64,000 bases of DNA from Tannerellaceae bacterium (GCA_031271045.1 JAISWO010000003.1:1-64000), one strand, 5' to 3'; counted from the stretch's first letter, positions 1 to 7,928 are shown. Numbers and translations: made by a program. Notes: a model not told the origin generated them from the sequence alone.

Positions 1-302
1 TGGTAGGAGATGGACTCGCGCAGCTCCCGTGTCTCCCCGGATAGTATCGGCGCCTCTGTGCGCGCCTTGGAGAAGCGCCCCGTCTGTCCCGAATGACCGT
101 GCCACCGGCTTTCCTTATCCCGTCTTTTGACGTCCTTCCATTTGACGGTCGCCTTATCCTCGAACCCCTCCTTTTTAAAGGAGCCCTTAAAGTGATTGAC
201 GGCCTCTACGCCGACAATATCTTTCGCGTCCTCTCCTTCGACGAAATCTTTTACCCGGCTCATTTTTTCGGCAAAAATTCTCTCAACCGCATTTATATCC
301 AT
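1..302 (-). CDS. Mu gpG-like virion morphogenesis protein, partial
   Basis: This gene starts at the ATG whose complement is 300-302 and runs off the left edge, so only about 100 N-terminal residues are visible and no stop is seen. The translation begins MDINAVERIF and contains the pattern HFKGSFKKEGF followed by a basic stretch with W39-like KWKDVKRR, then SGETRELRESI. That layout (NHF..SF..EGF, KW, a late SG.LR.SI) is typical of the Mu gpG / phage tail completion family (Phage_tail_S) that joins head and tail in Mu-like phages. It lies next to the portal/F gene on the same strand, which fits Mu-like gene order. It is separated from the portal gene by 125 bp that hold a candidate small RNA on the opposite strand. 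The family call is by motif and context only. Confidence 0.6.
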   Translation of the reverse strand, partial: MDINAVERIFAEKMSRVKDFVEGEDAKDIVGVEAVNHFKGSFKKEGFEDKATVKWKDVKRRDKESRWHGHSGQTGRFSKARTEAPILSGETRELRESISY

Positions 303-318
303 AAAAATTCGTTTAAAT

Positions 319-350
319 ATTGTTTAAATAAAAAAGTAATTCTACCTTTG
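319..350 (+). promoter_or_regulatory. Bacteroidota-type promoter for a small RNA
   Basis: ATTG at 319-322 and TACCTTTG at 343-350 are separated by 20 bp. This matches the Bacteroides primary-sigma consensus (-33 TTTG, -7 TAnnTTTG) with one deviation in the -33 box. It points into a stretch with no gene on this strand that ends in an intrinsic terminator. Confidence 0.5.
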
Positions 351-356
351 TGCCCA

Positions 357-433
357 AGGGGACTTCCCGAAAGGGAGGGCCGCTGGCCCAGGCAGGGGAA
401 ATGTTTGCAATAATGTTTCCCCTGCTTTTATTT
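357..433 (+). ncRNA. candidate small RNA, about 75 nt, in the prophage head region
   Basis: A promoter match ends at 350 and a T-rich intrinsic terminator closes at about 433. Between them are three consecutive hairpins: a CTTCCC stem closed by a GAAA tetraloop pairing with GGGAGG, a GGGCC-GCT-GGCCC stem, and a 10-bp GCAGGGGAAA/TTTCCCCTGC stem followed by TTTTATTTT. There is no open reading frame of note inside. It lies on the strand opposite to the flanking portal and gpG-like genes and overlaps the portal 3' end by a few bases. It could be an antisense or trans-acting phage RNA. Transcription start is inferred from the promoter. It resembles no RNA family that I recognise. Confidence 0.45.
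392..425 (+). terminator. intrinsic terminator of the candidate small RNA
   Basis: A perfect 10-bp stem (392-401 with 416-425, 14-nt loop) is followed on the plus strand by TTTTATTTT. On the minus strand the stem is not followed by T residues, so it is better suited to stop plus-strand transcription than to end the portal transcript. Confidence 0.55.
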
Positions 434-2950
434 TGCAAACCTCTTGCGCAGTTTCTTCGCATCGAACACCAAGGGTTCCCCTTCTTTTCTAATAAGGATA
501 ATTGTTTCAATATTCTCGCATTTGCCCGGTTGCAATGCAGCCCTGACTCCGGCATGGAGTTCGTTGGAGGGGTACTCCTTTTTGAGACGTATAATCACCT
601 CTTCCGCACCCTGTTTAGACGCCTCTCTGATGGAACGCTGTACGGCTCTTTGCCCGTTGGGCGTGTCCGGATGTTTCGCTTCGGAATAACGCAAGGTCTC
701 CAGGTTGAGCGCATCGGGGTTTTTCTCGTTTTTTCTTTCTCCGAGCAGCGCGTACCGCCCTCCTGTGTCGGCCAGCGTTTTGTATGTTGCCAGATTGTCT
801 TCCCTTTCATGTTTATTTTGTTCGACAATTTTAAGATACCCTCCGCTATTACCTTCGTAGACTTCCGTCACCGGGGTTTCCGATGCCCTCTGCAGTCTTT
901 TGGCCGCCTCCGTGACTTCTTCCTTTAACTTTTCTTCCGTCTGTTTGTAATATGCCGTCTCCTTTATATTGACAAACTCGGCCGTTCGCGCCGGGTTGTT
1001 CCGGAACACGGGATCGGTATATTCTCCGTCCGGAACGGGCGTAGGAGGCTTATCGGTCGGTTTAACCGAACAGGCGCAACTCCATCCCGCTGGCGGCAGG
1101 TGATCATCCCACCAGGAATGGTCGATCGGCAGGATGGTGCCCACATAGGTAAGATGTTTCACCCTGGGATGGGCGGCGGTCGTTTCGATATACTCCAGGT
1201 TCGGATACAGATGCGCCGTCTTTTCGTACTTCTTCATATTAGCCGCCATCCGGGCCGTCCGCACGGCGGTGTTGTACTCTGTTTGCAGCCAGCGTATGTT
1301 ATAATCCTTCGACAGCTCCAGCGCCTCCCGTTTGAACTTATAGAACGGCTTTAGTTTTCCTTCTTCGTCGTACAGGAGCGCGGCGATCTGCCGTGTCTGT
1401 TGATGATTTTTGAAGGCGGCAAAGACGGCGGTGTTCTCTTTGAACTGTCGCACAAAGTCCGGGCTTGTCTTTGCCGTTTCGGACAGCGAGACGTCGACGG
1501 CCTTCTGCAGTGCGTTGTTGGTTATGTCGAACAGGTTGCTGTTTAACAATTCCTCTCCCCGGTCCCCGTATATCTCCCTGACGGCCCGCCGCATGATGCC
1601 GTTTATGTCGATGTCATACTCCGTCTTCGTATTGTCGCTCAATCTCGCTATGAAGTGTGTCGCCCCGCTCCAGAGTGTCGGGGCGAGAGCGAAAAAATCC
1701 CGCAGCGTCTTTTTTTGTTCTTTTTTCGTCTCTTTCTTCGTCTCTTCCTTCTTTTCCGGCGCCTTGGGGTCTTTCCCTTTTCCCTCTTCCACCGGCGGCG
1801 TGGCGGCCGTGCTGGCGGCTACCGGTTCGCCGTCCTGGGGCACGGGGATGCCGTATTTGTCGTAGAGGTATGATTTAGGTATCTCCAGGATGCCGGAGAG
1901 GCTGACGATGTCCGCTACGGAGAGGTTCCCTGTGGCTGCCGGGAAGAGGAATTTCCCTCCCGTGACGGGGAAGCCGCGCTTTTCGAGCAGGGGCATCAGG
2001 TGCGTATTGAGCACTTTTTCCACATAGCGCATGTCGGCTTTGTTCTTCCCCTCCTCGACCTTTTTATGTACTTCTCCCAGGCTCCGGGCGCCCTTATCGC
2101 CGGCGATGGTCGTCAGTGTCTGGCCCAGGACGGTGATCAGCATCTCTTCATTACAGGCCATGCGAAACTCATTATAGGACGCCGTAGAGGATCTGCTTTC
2201 GCTTCCTTTTACTGTTTCGATAGACGATCCTTCCGGGATGACGCACCAGGGTGAGGCTCCGGCGTTTTTGAGCGCCTCCTCCAAAAGGATACGGCTCTGC
2301 GGATCGTACATATTATACTTACCCACCCGCTGCGGCATGCCGAAGATCTCTAACCACTGCGCCCAGTCCCCAAAGCCCCCGCGCTTCCAAATGGCATAGG
2401 GGGCTGTCTTGAGGAAGATACCCCACTCGCGCCGGCGGCCCAACACGAGCAGCTGGTCGTTTGTTGCATAGGGTATCCCCCTTTCCCCGTTGGCCTCAAT
2501 CAGTATAAGTCCCTTTTCCAGGCTGATATGTTTGCGTGGGATAGGCGTTACACTAAAGCCGCCGGCGGAGAAGTCAAACTCTACGCCTGCGCGTCCCCAA
2601 AATACCGGCTGTGCTATTTCCTGCAGCAAAACTTCCCAGTCGAGCGATTCCATCAGTGCGCGCACCGCGGGCACATCCTTCCCTCTTGCGTCCTGAAAGA
2701 TCAGCTCCGCGTTTGTGACCGCTTCTATCCGCTTCTGATGCGCATCATAGAGGATGCCGTCTATCAAAAGATCCTCATAGAGATCATACAACTGTGATAT
2801 ACGCCCCCCGTCGGCCGACACCAGGGCGTTGCGCCAGCGGGCCACATCGGAGGTCTTCCGCTCCGGCTGCCGTATAACGAGCGTCTGTACGATTGGCGCC
2901 GCCTCCTTCTTTTGTGCGGTCGCCCTCTTTTTTGTTGTCTTTGTTTCCAT
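428..2950 (-). CDS. portal protein (Mu gp29/DUF935-like) fused to Mu F-like minor head protein and a C-terminal nuclease-like domain
   Basis: The protein is 840 residues. Residues 1 to about 390 look like the gp29/DUF935 portal of Mu-like phages: a LYDLYEDLLIDG entry, LEWG-type segment with GRRREWGIFLKTAPYAIWKR, and EEMLITVLGQTLTT. A low-complexity KE/KK linker follows at about 390-425. Residues 430 to about 690 carry the Mu F family signature, including the late RVKHLTYVGTILPIDHSWWD and a CxC segment (GWSCACSV). The last ~150 residues have RYALLGE, an ALN.ETLRYSEAKHP segment and RGEEVIIR-like strands, which I read as the phage barnase/EndoU/ColicinE5-RelE-type nuclease domain often found at the end of F-like proteins. 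In Mu these are separate genes. The gene is upstream of the gpG-like gene and downstream of the gp36-like gene in one minus-strand head operon. The third domain is less certain than the first two. Confidence 0.8.
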   Translation of the reverse strand: METKTTKKRATAQKKEAAPIVQTLVIRQPERKTSDVARWRNALVSADGGRISQLYDLYEDLLIDGILYDAHQKRIEAVTNAELIFQDARGKDVPAVRALMESLDWEVLLQEIAQPVFWGRAGVEFDFSAGGFSVTPIPRKHISLEKGLILIEANGERGIPYATNDQLLVLGRRREWGIFLKTAPYAIWKRGGFGDWAQWLEIFGMPQRVGKYNMYDPQSRILLEEALKNAGASPWCVIPEGSSIETVKGSESRSSTASYNEFRMACNEEMLITVLGQTLTTIAGDKGARSLGEVHKKVEEGKNKADMRYVEKVLNTHLMPLLEKRGFPVTGGKFLFPAATGNLSVADIVSLSGILEIPKSYLYDKYGIPVPQDGEPVAASTAATPPVEEGKGKDPKAPEKKEETKKETKKEQKKTLRDFFALAPTLWSGATHFIARLSDNTKTEYDIDINGIMRRAVREIYGDRGEELLNSNLFDITNNALQKAVDVSLSETAKTSPDFVRQFKENTAVFAAFKNHQQTRQIAALLYDEEGKLKPFYKFKREALELSKDYNIRWLQTEYNTAVRTARMAANMKKYEKTAHLYPNLEYIETTAAHPRVKHLTYVGTILPIDHSWWDDHLPPAGWSCACSVKPTDKPPTPVPDGEYTDPVFRNNPARTAEFVNIKETAYYKQTEEKLKEEVTEAAKRLQRASETPVTEVYEGNSGGYLKIVEQNKHEREDNLATYKTLADTGGRYALLGERKNEKNPDALNLETLRYSEAKHPDTPNGQRAVQRSIREASKQGAEEVIIRLKKEYPSNELHAGVRAALQPGKCENIETIILIRKEGEPLVFDAKKLRKRFAK

Positions 2951-2961
2951 CTTCCTCCCCG

Positions 2962-3378
2962 TTAAAAGTGATTCCCCCTGGGCGGGTTACTGCCAAACTT
3001 GATAATTCCCTTGGCGCCGCCGCCTTCTTCCTCCGGCGCCGGCGGCAGGCTGGGCACGACGTCTCCTTTCTGTACCGCCCTCAGCCAGGCGATGGAACGG
3101 TCGTAACGGTCCTGCCGCAGCTCCATGCCGCCCCCGGCATTACAGAGCACCAGGAAGTGCCAGGCGGCTATGTCTTTTGCAAACAGGAGGAGCAGCGCAT
3201 TGCGCTCCTTTCCTGTTGCCGCGAAGATGCTTTCGGTGTCGAAAGCCCTCAAATACCCTTCCATCTCAGCGATGGCAGCGTCGATGGCGGCTTCCATGAT
3301 CGCCCCGTCGCCGCGCGAGATGGCCTCTATGTTCTCGGCATAGAGGTGTGTTTTCATTTCTGCGGCACTCAGGAACAT
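2962..3378 (-). CDS. Mu gp36-like protein (DUF1320)
   Basis: This is a 138-residue protein with a helical start (MFLSAAEMKTHLYAENI), a stretch on building an A-rich helical bundle (AAIDAAIAEMEGYLRA) and the KDIAAWHFL segment, ending with RYDRSIAWLRAVQKG. These are the hallmarks of the DUF1320/gp36 family of Mu-like phages, which is thought to act at the head-tail connector. The C terminus is a Gly/Pro-rich tail ending PPRGNHF. It sits 12 bp upstream of the portal gene and overlaps the small gene upstream by 10 bp, so it is translated from the same head-gene transcript. Length agrees with the family. Confidence 0.75.
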   Translation of the reverse strand: MFLSAAEMKTHLYAENIEAISRGDGAIMEAAIDAAIAEMEGYLRAFDTESIFAATGKERNALLLLFAKDIAAWHFLVLCNAGGGMELRQDRYDRSIAWLRAVQKGDVVPSLPPAPEEEGGGAKGIIKFGSNPPRGNHF

Positions 3379-3653
3379 GGCGTCGTTTTTTGGGTGTCGT
3401 AAAAACAGATCGTGTCAAAGTCGGCGCCGGCCTTTTTGTCGCTCCTAAAGAGCCCTATGCGTTTGCGCTCCTTAATGTCCTGCCTTGTCCACACCACAAA
3501 GCGGTATCCGAAGAAGAAGACCCGGTAGCGCTTTCCGGTCTGCCGGTGCAGGCGGTCCGCCCGGCGGATCGCTCGTTTGAGCCTCGAGGGGCGTCCCCGG
3601 AAACGGATGTATAGCCCCGTAAAAAAGTTTTTTATTTTTCTTATCATATACAT
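3369..3653 (-). CDS. small basic protein of unknown function in the phage head operon
   Basis: The protein is 94 residues and very basic, with many Arg/Lys between residues 5 and 70 (FRGRPSRLKRAIRRADRLHR). A hydrophobic/aromatic segment (YRVFFFGYRFVVWTRQDI) follows, then an acidic end (ADFDTICFYD). It starts 5 bp after the terminase stop and overlaps the gp36-like start by 10 bp, so translational coupling with both neighbours is likely. I do not recognise the family. The tight packing between two clear head genes and the absence of a better frame support a real gene. Met1 or Met3 could be the start. Confidence 0.55.
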   Translation of the reverse strand: MYMIRKIKNFFTGLYIRFRGRPSRLKRAIRRADRLHRQTGKRYRVFFFGYRFVVWTRQDIKERKRIGLFRSDKKAGADFDTICFYDTQKTTPCS

Positions 3654-3658
3654 GAAGA

Positions 3659-5266
3659 TTAAAGTCGTTTGGGATTGGCCCGGCGCATGCCGATGGTGAT
3701 GGCGCCGGTGACGAGCTGTCGCTGTTTCTGATTAGCAAAGAACCATCCGCCCTCGATACAGTCCGGTCCGTCGGCCGGCGCCGGCAGTCCGTCGTCGAAG
3801 AGCAGGAACTGCTCCTCGAGCTTTTTCATGTGCGGATTCTCCTTCTCTGCTATATTGAAGACCATACGCCCCTGGCGGTGCAAGGGTTCGAGGTTGCCTT
3901 CGATGCGCACAAACTTATCCGGCTTGTCGCGTGTATCGGGCGAGATATTGATCATATACCCTTTTTTTGTCGCCATCTCGGCAAACAGGGGTATAAAGAC
4001 CTGCTCGTAGAAAGGATCCTGGAGTTTGTTGTTTTCGATCAGGTTATATATCTGCGGCACATCCCCTACATACTCGCGCTGGTAGTAATACCAGTTGACA
4101 AACTCCTCCTGTTTGACATGGTCCAGGTAGCCGGTGATCACGTATAAGATATTGTCCAGTATGCCGACCAGGAAATTAGCCTTAAACGACCCCAATTTTT
4201 TGACGCCCTTTTTGTTCACCACCTTATTGGACGGCGCCGGATCGCCGTAGCTGACCAAAAAAGGAAAGTGCTTCAGCGGCGGTATCTTTCCCCAGCGTAT
4301 CTCTTTGAAATAAGTCCCTTCCGTGACGGGGTTATTAAAACATTCCTTCTGCCCGCTGGCGGCACTGACCTGCGCCAGGACGTCGTCTATCGCCTCTTCG
4401 GAGTTCTTCTCCGGCCAGACGGACGTGCCATAGGCGAAGTCGTCTTTGGGGTTCGGCTTCCGGGTATTGACCATGCGGATGTTGATCACATCCCAGTAGC
4501 CCAGCGGCGTCTCGCGTGCGGAGAGCTCGAGGGCCTTTTGCCCGGCGCGTACGATGCAGCAGTCCTTGGCGATGATATTACCGCACCAGACGGTGGTCAG
4601 TGGTTCGGAGAAGGAGCGCGTAAAATAGAGCGCGTCCTCAAACCAGTTCCATTTTTGATTGATGATGTCCGGATTGCGGCACTCCTCGTCGGTATCAAAG
4701 TCATCGAGCAGGAGCAGGTCCGAGCGGAACGTTTTGTTCTTTTTCCCGCGCGGCGACTGCCCGGCGCCCAGGGCTTTAAAGGAGATGCCGCCACGGGTGA
4801 CGAAATGGGCCTCCTCCCATTTGACGCCTTTCTGCTCACCGTAATAAAACTTGATACGCTCGTTATTTTCGAGCTGTCCGCGGTATACGCTCAACAGGTC
4901 CGCGGCATTGTCCTTGCTGTTGGAACAGAGTATGATATTACATTTCCTGCCGGTCAGGGCCATATACAAAACGACAAACATAACGACGGTACTCTTAGCC
5001 AGTTCGCGCGACCAGGACAGGACCTCATACCAGTTGCCCGGATGGTCGAGTATGCGCGCGATGGCGCGCTTCTGAAAGTCCGCAAACTCATACTTAGCCT
5101 CCTGCGGGAAGAACTCTTTGATCCACTCCAGAGGGTGTGCCTCCAGGCGCAGTCGCCGCTTCTCCCTCTCCGCATAGTCGAGGTCTACCGGTACGTCATC
5201 CTCCCGGCGCAGGCGGACAAGGAAAGACGCCCAGTCTTCTGCGAGTGCTTTGTGCGTCGCTTTCAT
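3659..5266 (-). CDS. phage terminase large subunit (Mu gp28-like)
   Basis: This 535-residue protein packages DNA into the prohead. The ATPase half carries a variant Walker A (SWSRELAKST, near residue 83-92), a hydrophobic strand then LCSNSKDNA, and a clear Walker B (SDLLLLDDFDTDE). The nuclease half begins with VSYGDPAPSN (first acidic ligand) and includes DPDKFVRIEGN and FDDGLPAPADGPDCIEGG, which supply the later acidic residues. The Walker A lysine is kept but the usual G/R-rich loop is altered, as is common in Mu-like large terminases. It overlaps the small subunit gene by 4 bp (ATGA), so the two are translationally coupled. Length is typical for the family. Confidence 0.88.
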   Translation of the reverse strand: MKATHKALAEDWASFLVRLRREDDVPVDLDYAEREKRRLRLEAHPLEWIKEFFPQEAKYEFADFQKRAIARILDHPGNWYEVLSWSRELAKSTVVMFVVLYMALTGRKCNIILCSNSKDNAADLLSVYRGQLENNERIKFYYGEQKGVKWEEAHFVTRGGISFKALGAGQSPRGKKNKTFRSDLLLLDDFDTDEECRNPDIINQKWNWFEDALYFTRSFSEPLTTVWCGNIIAKDCCIVRAGQKALELSARETPLGYWDVINIRMVNTRKPNPKDDFAYGTSVWPEKNSEEAIDDVLAQVSAASGQKECFNNPVTEGTYFKEIRWGKIPPLKHFPFLVSYGDPAPSNKVVNKKGVKKLGSFKANFLVGILDNILYVITGYLDHVKQEEFVNWYYYQREYVGDVPQIYNLIENNKLQDPFYEQVFIPLFAEMATKKGYMINISPDTRDKPDKFVRIEGNLEPLHRQGRMVFNIAEKENPHMKKLEEQFLLFDDGLPAPADGPDCIEGGWFFANQKQRQLVTGAITIGMRRANPKRL

Positions 5267-5712
5267 AGCTTCTCTTTAATATAAGCATCGAAGAAATAAC
5301 TTAGCTCGCGGGCCTTGTCGGCATTTATCTTGCGTATAAAAGTCAGTACGCCTTTCGACACGCTGCAGATGTCGGCAATGCCGACTTCCGTTTCCATCTT
5401 GGCGATGGCCGCCGCCAGCTTGCCGATGGTATCACCCTCGGCCGGTGTGGCGTACCGCTGTTCTTTGCGCCCCGAGATGACGTCATTGATTGCCCCGAGT
5501 TGATTGTACAGGTTTTTGAGCTGTTCTTCCTTCGTGATAGTGATAGATACCTTCAGCTCTCTCCATTTCTCCGCCTCCATCCACCGCGCGACGGTTCGCC
5601 GGGCGACGCCCGTGCGCTCGGCTAACTCCTCCTGTGTCAGGTTCTCCAGCAGAAAAAGTGTTTTTGCAAAATCCTTCTTCTGCGTGCCGTTTAGTGCTAC
5701 AGTCGCTGTCAT
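5263..5712 (-). CDS. terminase small subunit-like DNA-binding protein
   Basis: The protein has 149 residues from the ATG at 5712; a longer reading from 5757 would have to start inside the control region. Residues about 20-50 form a helix-turn-helix (LTQEELAERTGVARRTVARW). This is followed by LKNLYNQLGAINDVISGRK and a helical C terminus. A putative phage small terminase or DUF1804-type protein is the best fit because it is immediately upstream of and overlaps the large subunit gene. The small subunit normally recognises packaging DNA, and this one sits beside three palindromes at 5760-5818. The palindromes could be its binding sites, but that is inference. Start choice rests on the HTH position and on a promoter-like -7 box at 5723-5730. 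Confidence 0.72.
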   Translation of the reverse strand: MTATVALNGTQKKDFAKTLFLLENLTQEELAERTGVARRTVARWMEAEKWRELKVSITITKEEQLKNLYNQLGAINDVISGRKEQRYATPAEGDTIGKLAAAIAKMETEVGIADICSVSKGVLTFIRKINADKARELSYFFDAYIKEKL

Positions 5713-5722
5713 GTTTTTTCGG

Positions 5723-5730
5723 CAAACATA
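5723..5730 (-). promoter_or_regulatory. possible -7 box for the minus-strand head operon
   Basis: Read on the minus strand the sequence is TATGTTTG, a full match to the TAnnTTTG -7 motif. It lies only 10 bp before the terminase small subunit ATG, which would give a very short leader. No -33 box at standard spacing is seen, so the promoter may need an activator bound at the adjacent palindromes. Confidence 0.4.
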
Positions 5731-5759
5731 CGCCGTGCGGGTTGTTGAAAAAAACAAGT

Positions 5760-5818
5760 GTTGTAACGGTTACAACAAAAGTTGTAACGGTTACAACAAA
5801 AGTTGCAACCGTTACAAC
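5760..5818. promoter_or_regulatory. three phased 17-bp palindromes in the divergent prophage control region
   Basis: GTTGTAACGGTTACAAC occurs at 5760-5776 and 5781-5797. A copy with one half-site change (GTTGCAACCGTTACAAC) is at 5802-5818. Each is an 8-bp inverted repeat around one central base, separated by AAAA, so centres are exactly 21 bp apart and lie on one face of the helix. The array sits between the minus-strand terminase operon and the plus-strand capsid/tail operon, upstream of both start sites. This layout fits a cooperative activator or repressor site, or a packaging recognition site. The binding protein is unknown. Confidence 0.75.
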
Positions 5819-5824
5819 ACTTGC

Positions 5825-5855
5825 TTGCGCCGCGGTACCGTAGCGGGTTACTTTG
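5825..5855 (+). promoter_or_regulatory. possible promoter for the plus-strand late operon
   Basis: A TTGC at 5825-5828 and an imperfect -7 box (TACTTTG, 5849-5855) are 20 bp apart. This pair abuts the third palindrome and ends 15 bp before the protease/scaffold ATG at 5871. The -7 box is one base shorter than consensus, which would suit an activated promoter. Confidence 0.35.
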
Positions 5856-5870
5856 CTGAAAAAAAGCGAT

Positions 5871-6845
5871 ATGGCGAAGAAAACAGAAAATATACCTTTT
5901 GTACTGCTCGACGATAGCGTCGTGACCTACGGCTTTCGGGTGCTGGTCGACGGCGTGGACATCGAACAGTTTGCCCGCAACCCGGTGATGTTCTATCTCC
6001 ATGACGATTATATGCTTCCGATAGGCCGCTGGGCGAACATACGTAAAGAGAAGGGCCGTCTCCTGGCCGAGGCGGATTTTGATTACGAAGATCCTGACCC
6101 GCTGGTAAAGCGTATCATCGGCAAGGTGGAGCGGGGCTTCCTGCGCGCCGCCTCCATCGGTTTTGCCAGTGCCCGTACCTCGGAGGACGAGGCGTTGATG
6201 ATAAAAGGGCAAACACACCCTACGGTCGTTGCCTGCCGGCTGCGTGAGGCCTCGATCGTCAATATCGGCGCCAACAACAACGCCCTGCGTCTCTATGACG
6301 ACGACGGTAAGGAGATAGACCTCAATGACGAAGTGAAACTCTCGGATGTGCTTCATCCGAAAAAACCCAATACAATGAATGACGAATTAAAAAAATTGCT
6401 CAATCTCAGCGACAAGGCGACAGACGCCGATGTCGCCGCCGCCGTCGGTAAGCTGATGACGGACCAAAAGACCCTCTCCGACCGCCTCGATGCACAACAG
6501 GAAAAGGAGAAGACTGCCCGCACTACCGAGGCGACGGCCCTGCTGGACGCCGCCGTCCGGGAAGGACGCCTCAATGCCGAAGGCAAGGCGAGCTATCTCA
6601 AACTCTTTGCCGCGGACCACGAAGGCGCCAAGGCAGCACTGGCAGCTATCCCCCCGCGCGAGAAAATAACAACGGTGATCGAACAGAACGCCGCCGCGGG
6701 CGCCAGCACGTCCGAGCTCGCAGACCTGCAAAGCAAAAGTTGGGATACGCTCGACCGTGAAGAACGTCTCTTCACGCTTCGCGACAAGTATCCTGACCTC
6801 TACAAAGAAAAGTTCAAAGCCCGGTTCGGCGTAGAACCTAAGTAA
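5871..6845 (+). CDS. prohead protease with C-terminal scaffold region (Mu gpI/S78-like)
   Basis: This is a 324-residue protein from the ATG at 5871 (MAKKTENIPF); six further codons upstream are open but lie inside the promoter region. Residues 1 to about 165 resemble the U35/S78 prohead protease: a NPVMFYLHDDYMLPIGRW segment supplies the likely catalytic His and RGFLRAASIGF the catalytic Ser. From about residue 165 onward the sequence becomes helical and charged (LSDRLDAQQEKEKTARTTEA), as expected of a fused scaffold, and ends with a tail conserved in phage capsid partners (EERLFTLRDKYPDLYKEKF). It is followed 21 bp later by the major capsid gene, so it would process and scaffold that protein. 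It is the first gene of the plus-strand late operon. Confidence 0.78.
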   Translation: MAKKTENIPFVLLDDSVVTYGFRVLVDGVDIEQFARNPVMFYLHDDYMLPIGRWANIRKEKGRLLAEADFDYEDPDPLVKRIIGKVERGFLRAASIGFASARTSEDEALMIKGQTHPTVVACRLREASIVNIGANNNALRLYDDDGKEIDLNDEVKLSDVLHPKKPNTMNDELKKLLNLSDKATDADVAAAVGKLMTDQKTLSDRLDAQQEKEKTARTTEATALLDAAVREGRLNAEGKASYLKLFAADHEGAKAALAAIPPREKITTVIEQNAAAGASTSELADLQSKSWDTLDREERLFTLRDKYPDLYKEKFKARFGVEPK

Positions 6846-6866
6846 CAACCCAAAAAAACAACAAAA

Positions 6867-7928
6867 ATGAGAATGAAACTTATCGTAGCAACGTGCGCGT
6901 TGCTTTTCAATGTGGTAGCGGCTTCCGCTATCTCCGTTGTGACCGGCTTCCCCCTGTGGGGAGTTGTGGCGACGGGCTCGGCGCTCTCGCTATTGACGCC
7001 CGCCGACGGTCTGCGGATGGCTATACAAAAAGAGATATGGATGAACACCATCATCGAAGGCCTGTTTGCCGACAATCTCTTTATCTCGAAAGCGACCAAC
7101 GCCGACCAGTTCGTGAACGCCGGCAAGACGGTGCATATACCGAACGCCGGCAGCCCCTCGGGCGTCGTTAAGAACCGCACGGCCCTGCCGGCGGCCATCG
7201 GCGTACGGACGGATCCCGATCTGACCTTTACCCTGGACGAGTACACCACCAACCCCATCCGTATCCCCCATGCCGACACGGTAGAACTGTCATACAATAA
7301 AAGAGAGAGCGTCCTTCGCCAGGACCGGCAGATGCTGATAGAGACAGTAGCGGATGCCTTCACGGAATACTGGGCGCCGACGGCCGCCAATACGTTTAAG
7401 ACCACCGGCGACACCGTCGCGGGACATACGCCAGCCGCCACGGGCAACCGCAAGGCCTTTACGGTAGCGGACGTAAACAGCGCCATGGTGCTCTTTAACA
7501 AACAAAACGTACCCCAGCAGGGCCGCTATATGCTCGTGGACGCGGTGATGTATAACCAACTCCTTACGAGCATGACCAAATACGAGCTGCTGGCCTTCCA
7601 CAGCCAGGCGGACGTGAAAAACGGCGTCGTGGGCAAGCTGTTCACTTTCGACATCATGATGCGCTCGAAGGCGCTCCGTTACGCGGCGGCCGGGACCATC
7701 AAAGCCTGGACGGCGGCCGGTGCGGCCACGGACAATGCCGCGGCGCTGGCCTGGTGGGATGCCTCCGTCTGCCGCGCCCTGGGCGAGGTGGTTGCCTTTG
7801 ACAACCTGGGCGACCCGACCTTCTACGGTGACATCTATTCCTTCTTAGTTCGCTGTGGCGGCCGGCCGATGCGGACCAATGTGGAGGGCCTTACCGCTAT
7901 TGTACAAGACACCGTCTCCGCCTCATGA
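6867..7928 (+). CDS. phage major capsid protein with an unusual hydrophobic N terminus
   Basis: The protein is 353 residues. From about residue 50 it has the pattern seen in Bacteroidota phage capsids: AIQKEIWMNTIIEGLFADN, KTVHIPNAG, then VELSYNKRESVLRQDR and the long helix with ADAFTEYWAP. The C-terminal part has VVAFDNLGDPTFYGDIYSFLVRCGGR. Residues 1-48 are different: two hydrophobic blocks (LIVATCALLFNVVAASA and FPLWGVVATGSALSLL) that look like membrane or packing segments. They could be removed by the protease encoded just upstream. A start at Met50-like MAIQKEIW cannot be excluded, but the first ATG follows the stop of the protease by 21 bp and has an A-rich leader. The stop overlaps the lysis gene by 4 bp. 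Confidence 0.82.
   Translation: MRMKLIVATCALLFNVVAASAISVVTGFPLWGVVATGSALSLLTPADGLRMAIQKEIWMNTIIEGLFADNLFISKATNADQFVNAGKTVHIPNAGSPSGVVKNRTALPAAIGVRTDPDLTFTLDEYTTNPIRIPHADTVELSYNKRESVLRQDRQMLIETVADAFTEYWAPTAANTFKTTGDTVAGHTPAATGNRKAFTVADVNSAMVLFNKQNVPQQGRYMLVDAVMYNQLLTSMTKYELLAFHSQADVKNGVVGKLFTFDIMMRSKALRYAAAGTIKAWTAAGAATDNAAALAWWDASVCRALGEVVAFDNLGDPTFYGDIYSFLVRCGGRPMRTNVEGLTAIVQDTVSAS

Noticed and set aside
93..413. Plus-strand frame at the left edge
   Set aside because: It is antisense to the partial gpG-like gene, which has a better start and conserved pattern.
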